NCBI GenBank assembly: GCA_003219695.1
Contig: QHQA01000057.1
Coordinates: 1 to 64,000, forward strand
Origin: Verrucomicrobiota bacterium
GTDB lineage: Bacteria > Verrucomicrobiota > Verrucomicrobiia > Chthoniobacterales > UBA10450
Length of the DNA: 64,000 nucleotides
Direction: 5' to 3'
Part shown: positions 59,980 to 64,000 of the stretch, one piece after another
Layout of the letters: each line of letters begins with the position of its first letter
Numbering within the stretch: position 1 is the stretch's first letter
Translations under genes and position numbers: made by a program
The notes under the pieces: model-generated
Database searches by the model: none
What the model was told of the DNA's origin: nothing
Seen by the model: only the letters and a program-made list of their open reading frames with translations

Positions 59980-60984
59980 CTACGGCGCGTAGTAACTCGG
60001 CAGGAAATACGCGCGCCCCGATTCCAACTGCGGAATGAACTGCTTCGGAAGCTGGAGTTCGATTTTTGAATCCGTTTCTCCAAATATCCGGAGGAAGCGG
60101 CTCAGACTGAAAGGTGGTCCGTACTTCACCACTTTCGCATACGGCGCGTTACCCAATTCTCTTGCTTTAGCGAAGGCGTCATCCAATTCACCAAGGCCAT
60201 CAATTAATTTATGTGCGAGCGCTTCCTTGCCCGACAAAATTCGACCATCGGCGATCGTGGTGCGCAAAAGATCGGCCGGCAGATTTCTCTCCTTCGCCAC
60301 CACGCCGAGAAATTTGCCGTACGTTTCCATGATGAAGTTCTGCACCAGCTGCCGTTCCTCCGGCGTCACCGGTCGGTCCCCGTTAAGCATGTCTTTAAAT
60401 TTACCGCTTTTGAAAACCACGGAAGCGAGCCCGACCTTGTTAAATAACTGCTCGTAATTAAGCGTTTGGATGATGACCCCGATGCTGCCCGTGATGGTCG
60501 TTTCGTTTGCCATCAAAAATTTGCCGCCGCAGGAGACGTAATAACCGCCGGATGCCGCCAGCGAACCCATATACACGACGACTGGTTTCTTCGTGCGCGT
60601 TTTGACGACCGCGCTGTAGATCGCATCCGACGCAGTCACTTCACCGCCGGGCGAATCGATCTCCAGCACGATGGCTTTGACGCGACTGTCATCGCGCGCC
60701 TGTTGCAGCGCCGCGCGCATGTCATCGACCATTGAATCGCTCACGCTGCCCGGGAGCGAAGAACTAATCAAGCCGTGCATGCTGATGACAGCGACCTTGT
60801 CCAGGCTTCCGCGCATGCTCCTTTGAAGCAGGATCTCGCGAAAACGCGGGATCGGCTCTGGTTCCCGGATCCCCGCCAGGCGCTGAAACACCGCCGCTAT
60901 CAGCACAAAGTTAACAAACAAGCTGGCACAAAGCGCGACGAACAAGAAAATGCTGAGACAACCTAGTGTGCGATTTCCCGCCAT
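59980..60984 (-). CDS. sppA: Signal peptide peptidase SppA (36 kDa type)
   Basis: A 334-residue membrane-anchored S49 peptidase that degrades signal peptides after secretion. An N-terminal anchor (CLSIFLFVALCASLFVNFVLIAAVF) precedes the S49 domain: VKAIVLEIDSPGGEVTASD, VVVYMGSLAASGGYYVSC (nucleophile Ser) and TTITGSIGVIIQTLNYEQLFNKVGLASVVFKSGKFKDM (Lys of the dyad). Start ATG 60984 (MAGNRTLGCLS) is preferred over the track start, as the extra 12 residues look untranslated. It is 14 bases ahead of the CPBP gene. Confidence 0.93.
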   Translation of the reverse strand: MAGNRTLGCLSIFLFVALCASLFVNFVLIAAVFQRLAGIREPEPIPRFREILLQRSMRGSLDKVAVISMHGLISSSLPGSVSDSMVDDMRAALQQARDDSRVKAIVLEIDSPGGEVTASDAIYSAVVKTRTKKPVVVYMGSLAASGGYYVSCGGKFLMANETTITGSIGVIIQTLNYEQLFNKVGLASVVFKSGKFKDMLNGDRPVTPEERQLVQNFIMETYGKFLGVVAKERNLPADLLRTTIADGRILSGKEALAHKLIDGLGELDDAFAKARELGNAPYAKVVKYGPPFSLSRFLRIFGETDSKIELQLPKQFIPQLESGRAYFLPSYYAP

Positions 60985-61078
60985 GACAGAACGAAACTGC
61001 CGGAGAACCGCCGCGCGCACAAGATGTTTTCGTTGGCTCGGAAATCTCTATGGAAACCTGCGCATCGCGCGAGACTTT

Positions 61079-61264
61079 GGGGAGCACAGGCTGCCAGCCT
61101 GTAGTCGTCGGCAGCTTGCCGATGACCGCACCGGGAGCCAAGCGGGAGTTTCAGTGAGCGCAGAAGCTTTTCGGCAGGCTGCCGAAAAGGACAGGCTGGC
61201 AGCCTGTGCTCCCCAGAATGCCGCCTCGCGGCGTGATCCGTTTCAACGCTTCAACGTCTCAACG
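61079..61264. repeat. REPIN-like element (GGGGAGC family, copy 3) with octamer array
   Basis: A 136 bp unit (61079-61214) with ends ggggagcacaggctgccag / ctggcagcctgtgctcccc, nearly the same as copy 1 at 2132. Inner hairpins include ttcggcaggctgccgaa. Twenty-six bases later come three octamers, tttcaacg, cttcaacg, tctcaacg (61241-61264), the reverse sense of the array beside copy 2. It fills the interval between sppA and mqnD. Confidence 0.82.
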
Positions 61265-61288
61265 AATCACTAGTCACACAAAAACGGA

Positions 61289-62218
61289 TTATTCGGCGAA
61301 GTCTATTTGGATTGGAACGTCGATGTAGCCTTTGCTGCGCGCTTCCGTCAGGAATTTGCGGACAGCGGCGCGACCGGTCTCACCATAATCGCGAGTAAAC
61401 TCATTCACATACATGCCGATGAATTTCCCCGTGAGCGTCGCGCCCATGTCGCGCGCGTAAGCAAGGGAATGGCGCACCGCCTCGTCCCGATGCGCCAGGC
61501 CGTAGTCGATGCTTTCGCGAATAATTTCGCTGAGATCGCGCCGGACTCGGGGCGGGATATCCTTGCGCACCACATTTGCACCAAGGGGCAACGGGAAGCC
61601 GGTCTTGCGCTTCCACCACTCGCCAAGATCGATCACTTTCTCGAAACCGGATCGCGCGTAAGTGAGTTGCCCCTCGTGAATGATCAAACCGGCGTCGGCG
61701 CGACCGGTTTTGACTGCGTCGAAAATTTCATCGAACGGGACGACAAGATAATCGAATTCCCCGAGAAAAAGCTGAAGCGCGAGAAATGCGCTGGTCATGC
61801 GCCCTGGGACAGCGATTGTGCAACTTCGCAATGACTCGCGAGCGGCTTCGTCAGTCGTTGGCGGCCTCGCGGCGCGCACGGGAGTGCGCGTCCTACCTCG
61901 CCGTTTCGCCGTTTCGCCGTTTCGCCGTTTCTGAACAATAATCGGCCCATATCCATCGCCCATGCTCGCACCACAGGGCAGCAGCGCGTATTTGTCCGCG
62001 ACATACGCATACGCGTGAATCGAGATCGCGGAAATATGCAGCTCGCCGCGCCGCGCCCGCTCATTCAGTGTTTGAATGTCCTCCAGCCGATGTTCGAACT
62101 GGTAACCGCGGAGGTCGATCTTATTTTTCGCGATCGCGTAGAACATGAACGCGTCGTCGGGGTCGGGGGAATGACCGAGGGTAAAGAGATCAGGAGTGTC
62201 CTTTGTACTGCGATGCAT
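61289..62218 (-). CDS. mqnD: 1,4-dihydroxy-6-naphthoate synthase (futalosine menaquinone pathway)
   Basis: A 309-residue protein of the MqnA/MqnD periplasmic-binding-like fold; MqnD releases 1,4-dihydroxy-6-naphthoate in menaquinone synthesis. It opens LGHSPDPDDAFMFYAIAKNKID, the MqnD signature, and continues HISAISIHAYAYVADKYALLPCGASMGDGYGPIIV, IAVPGRMTSAFLALQL and DAGLIIHEGQLTY. An extra segment of about 30 residues, KRRNGETAKRRGRTRTPVRA..., is inserted after PIIVQ; it is encoded by an octamer repeat and an adjoining repeat piece. Whether the enzyme tolerates it is unknown. Confidence 0.9.
   Translation of the reverse strand: MHRSTKDTPDLFTLGHSPDPDDAFMFYAIAKNKIDLRGYQFEHRLEDIQTLNERARRGELHISAISIHAYAYVADKYALLPCGASMGDGYGPIIVQKRRNGETAKRRGRTRTPVRAARPPTTDEAARESLRSCTIAVPGRMTSAFLALQLFLGEFDYLVVPFDEIFDAVKTGRADAGLIIHEGQLTYARSGFEKVIDLGEWWKRKTGFPLPLGANVVRKDIPPRVRRDLSEIIRESIDYGLAHRDEAVRHSLAYARDMGATLTGKFIGMYVNEFTRDYGETGRAAVRKFLTEARSKGYIDVPIQIDFAE
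61899..61930. repeat. Octanucleotide tandem repeat inside mqnD
   Basis: Four exact copies of cgccgttt, in the mqnD reading frame, where they encode the NGETAKRR segment. They adjoin a gcgcgcacgggagtgcgcg palindrome (61873-61891), so the inserted DNA looks like a small composite repeat. Confidence 0.85.
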
Positions 62219-62243
62219 TTACGCGGAGGAAATCGGCGGTCGG

Positions 62244-64000
62244 TCAGTCGCCGTCTTCTTCAATTAGTGGGCAGGCGCAGAAGAGGTGTCTGTCGCCATA
62301 GACGTTGTCGATGCGGGCGACGGCGGGCCAGAATTTGTGTTCGCGCGTCCAGGGCGCGGGGAACGCTGCTTGTTCGCGCGAGTAAGGACGCTCCCATTTG
62401 TCGGACGCGATTTGGCGCGCGGTGTGCGGCGCGTTTTTGAGCAAGTTATTTTGTCGATTTTGTTTTCCGTCGGCGATCGCTTGCATCTCCTCGTGGATGG
62501 AGATCATCGCCTCGCAGAAACGATCGAGTTCGTGTTTCGGTTCGCTCTCGGTCGGCTCGATCATCATTGTGCCGGCAACTGGAAAGGAAATGGTCGGCGC
62601 GTGAAAGCCGTAATCCATCAAACGCTTTGCCACGTCTTCGACTTCGATGCTTGCGCTTTTCCACTGGCGCAGATCGATGATGCATTCGTGCGCGACCAGG
62701 CCGTGCTTGCCTTTGAACAGAACTGGAAAGTACGGGTCGAGACGTTTGGCGATGTAGTTTGCGTTGAGAATTGCTACCTCGCTCGCTCGTTTCAATCCTT
62801 CCGCGCCCATCATGCGGATGTACATCCACGTGATCGCCAGAATACTGGCGCTGCCCCAGGGCGCCGCCGAAACATTGCCGCCTTTGCCGCCGCCGTGGCG
62901 GTAATCAGAGCCGCCTCCGGTTGGCGGGCGTTTGCCACGTTCTCCTTCGCCAAACAAGATTCGGCCAGTCTCCGGATCGAGAATGAATTGTCGCGGAAAA
63001 TACGGTGCGAGATGTTTGGCCACACCGATCGGCCCCACGCCGGGCCCACCGCCTCCGTGCGGGATGCAAAACGTTTTGTGCAAATTCAAGTGACAAACGT
63101 CGGCGCCATAGTCGCCGGGGCGACAAAGACCGACCTGCGCGTTCGTGTTCGCGCCGTCCATGTAAACTTGCCCGCCGTGCGTGTGCATGATGTCGCAGAT
63201 TTCGCGGATAGTCGGTTCGAATACACCGTGCGTGGACGGATACGTGACCATCAACGCGGCGAGATCGCGTGCGTGCTCATCTGCTTTGGCACGCAGATCT
63301 GCAAGATCGATGTCTCCATCTTTCAAACAGGCAACTGAGACAACTTTAAATCCGGCCATGACCGCGCTGGCTGGGTTGGTGCCGTGCGCCGAGGTGGGGA
63401 TGAGACAAACGTTGCGATGTGCTTCACCGCGCGACGCGTGATACTCTCGAATGGCGAGCAGACCCGCGAATTCGCCTTGCGATCCGGCATTTGGTTGCAA
63501 GGACACGGCCGCGAAGCCGGTGATTTCCGCAAGCCAGTCTTCCAACTGCCGGAAAATTTCCGTGTAGCCCGTTGCTTGTTCAATGGGGGCGAACGGATGC
63601 AGCTTGGCAATCTCCGGCCACGAGATGGGAAACATTTCCGCAGTCGCGTTGAGTTTCATGGTGCACGAGCCAAGTGGAATCATTGATGTCGTCAGCGACA
63701 GATCGCGCGATTCCAGCTTTTTCAGATAACGCAGCATTTCCGTCTCGGTATCGTGCGTGTTGAAGATGTGATGAGTGAGAAACTCGGAATTGCGGATTGC
63801 GAATTGCGGAATGCGCAGTGGTGGCTCGCCTAAATCGTCATCGGCGAAATCGCGCACGGTGGTGCCGCGGAAGATCGACATCAGCAGCTCGATGTCTCGC
63901 GGCATTGTTGTTTCGTCGAATGAAATGCCGACTGCGCGTTGACCGAGCGCGCGCAAATTGCAGCCGGATTTTGCCGCGTGTTCCAGAATGACTTCGCTCG
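62244..64000 (-). CDS. gcvP: Glycine dehydrogenase (P-protein), 5' end outside window
   Basis: The C-terminal 585 or so residues of the glycine-cleavage P-protein, which decarboxylates glycine with PLP. The gene runs off the window: the frame stays open to base 64000 ([14 protein letters not shown]), and a full P-protein is about 950 residues. The PLP lysine is in [18 protein letters not shown], and other conserved segments are [42 protein letters not shown] and [14 protein letters not shown]. An extra stretch [20 protein letters not shown] comes from a heptamer repeat. The ORF-track start at 63956 is only an internal TTG. Confidence 0.95.
   Translation of the reverse strand, partial: SEVILEHAAKSGCNLRALGQRAVGISFDETTMPRDIELLMSIFRGTTVRDFADDDLGEPPLRIPQFAIRNSEFLTHHIFNTHDTETEMLRYLKKLESRDLSLTTSMIPLGSCTMKLNATAEMFPISWPEIAKLHPFAPIEQATGYTEIFRQLEDWLAEITGFAAVSLQPNAGSQGEFAGLLAIREYHASRGEAHRNVCLIPTSAHGTNPASAVMAGFKVVSVACLKDGDIDLADLRAKADEHARDLAALMVTYPSTHGVFEPTIREICDIMHTHGGQVYMDGANTNAQVGLCRPGDYGADVCHLNLHKTFCIPHGGGGPGVGPIGVAKHLAPYFPRQFILDPETGRILFGEGERGKRPPTGGGSDYRHGGGKGGNVSAAPWGSASILAITWMYIRMMGAEGLKRASEVAILNANYIAKRLDPYFPVLFKGKHGLVAHECIIDLRQWKSASIEVEDVAKRLMDYGFHAPTISFPVAGTMMIEPTESEPKHELDRFCEAMISIHEEMQAIADGKQNRQNNLLKNAPHTARQIASDKWERPYSREQAAFPAPWTREHKFWPAVARIDNVYGDRHLFCACPLIEEDGD
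63787..63814. repeat. Heptanucleotide tandem repeat inside gcvP
   Basis: Four 7-nt units (gaattgc, ggattgc, gaattgc, ggaatgc) in the gcvP frame. They encode the [10 protein letters not shown] stretch that interrupts the conserved sequence between DDLGEPPL and [14 protein letters not shown]. Confidence 0.85.

Noticed and set aside
62286-63338. 350-codon plus-strand ORF over gcvP
   Set aside because: It is antisense to a well-conserved P-protein and shows no domain.
1-64000. CRISPR array
   Set aside because: The tandem repeats found are 7-8 nt units without spacers; no regularly spaced 25-40 nt repeats and no cas genes were seen.

Overview
The window is a 64 kb piece of a bacterial chromosome of moderately high GC, densely coding, with almost no phage or plasmid character. 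Gene content (B12-dependent ribonucleotide reductase, futalosine-route menaquinone gene mqnD, tricorn-type protease, YfhO-like membrane proteins, an HSA32/ComA-like protein) and the abundance of small palindromic repeats and 7-8 nt tandem repeats suggest a soil Verrucomicrobia-like organism (Chthoniobacterales-type). That placement is an inference from gene style, not a marker-gene result.

Layout. 0-10 kb (mostly minus strand): NAD salvage (pncA, pncB), a ComA/HSA32-like protein, a stress-type cluster (alpha/beta hydrolase, erythromycin-esterase-like protein, phosphoribosyltransferase, DUF2267) and a tricorn-like protease. 10-19 kb: tRNA-Ser(CGA), nrdJ split by a lesion, an HNH nuclease, an acyl-CoA dehydrogenase, an IS200-like REP-associated transposase with flanking hairpins, and an unusual ketol-acid reductoisomerase homologue with a substituted active-site loop. 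19-24.5 kb: TPR protein and uvrA. 24.6-43 kb: a surface-glycan island of methyltransferases, GT2 glycosyltransferases, a sugar epimerase and five large multi-membrane proteins, on alternating strands and littered with decayed copies of the uvrA 5' end and an epimerase fragment. 43-49.6 kb: secreted subtilase, then an accessory block with two unrecognised proteins, a single-domain sliding-clamp-like protein and a GIY-YIG fusion protein. 49.8-54.1 kb: MacAB-like efflux genes (permease frameshifted) and an orphan ABC-2 permease. 54.3-64 kb: DksA-like protein with zinc-free L33 and S18, a RelE-like protein, and a housekeeping run alr-tsaB-tsaE-thiL-CPBP-sppA-mqnD-gcvP; gcvP runs off the window edge.

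The genes fall into functional groups: NAD salvage, surface glycan assembly (methyltransferases and glycosyltransferases feeding membrane enzymes), multidrug or lipoprotein export, and translation or cell-wall housekeeping. The most unusual aspects are (i) short tandem repeats that have entered the reading frames of uvrA, mqnD and gcvP; (ii) several families of REPIN-like double-hairpin elements alongside a RAYT-type transposase; (iii) repeated uvrA 5' scars in the glycan island; (iv) the clamp-like accessory module at 46-48.2 kb; (v) a putatively catalytically altered KARI homologue; and (vi) two frame lesions in conserved genes (nrdJ and the MacB-like permease) that may be real or may be sequence errors.
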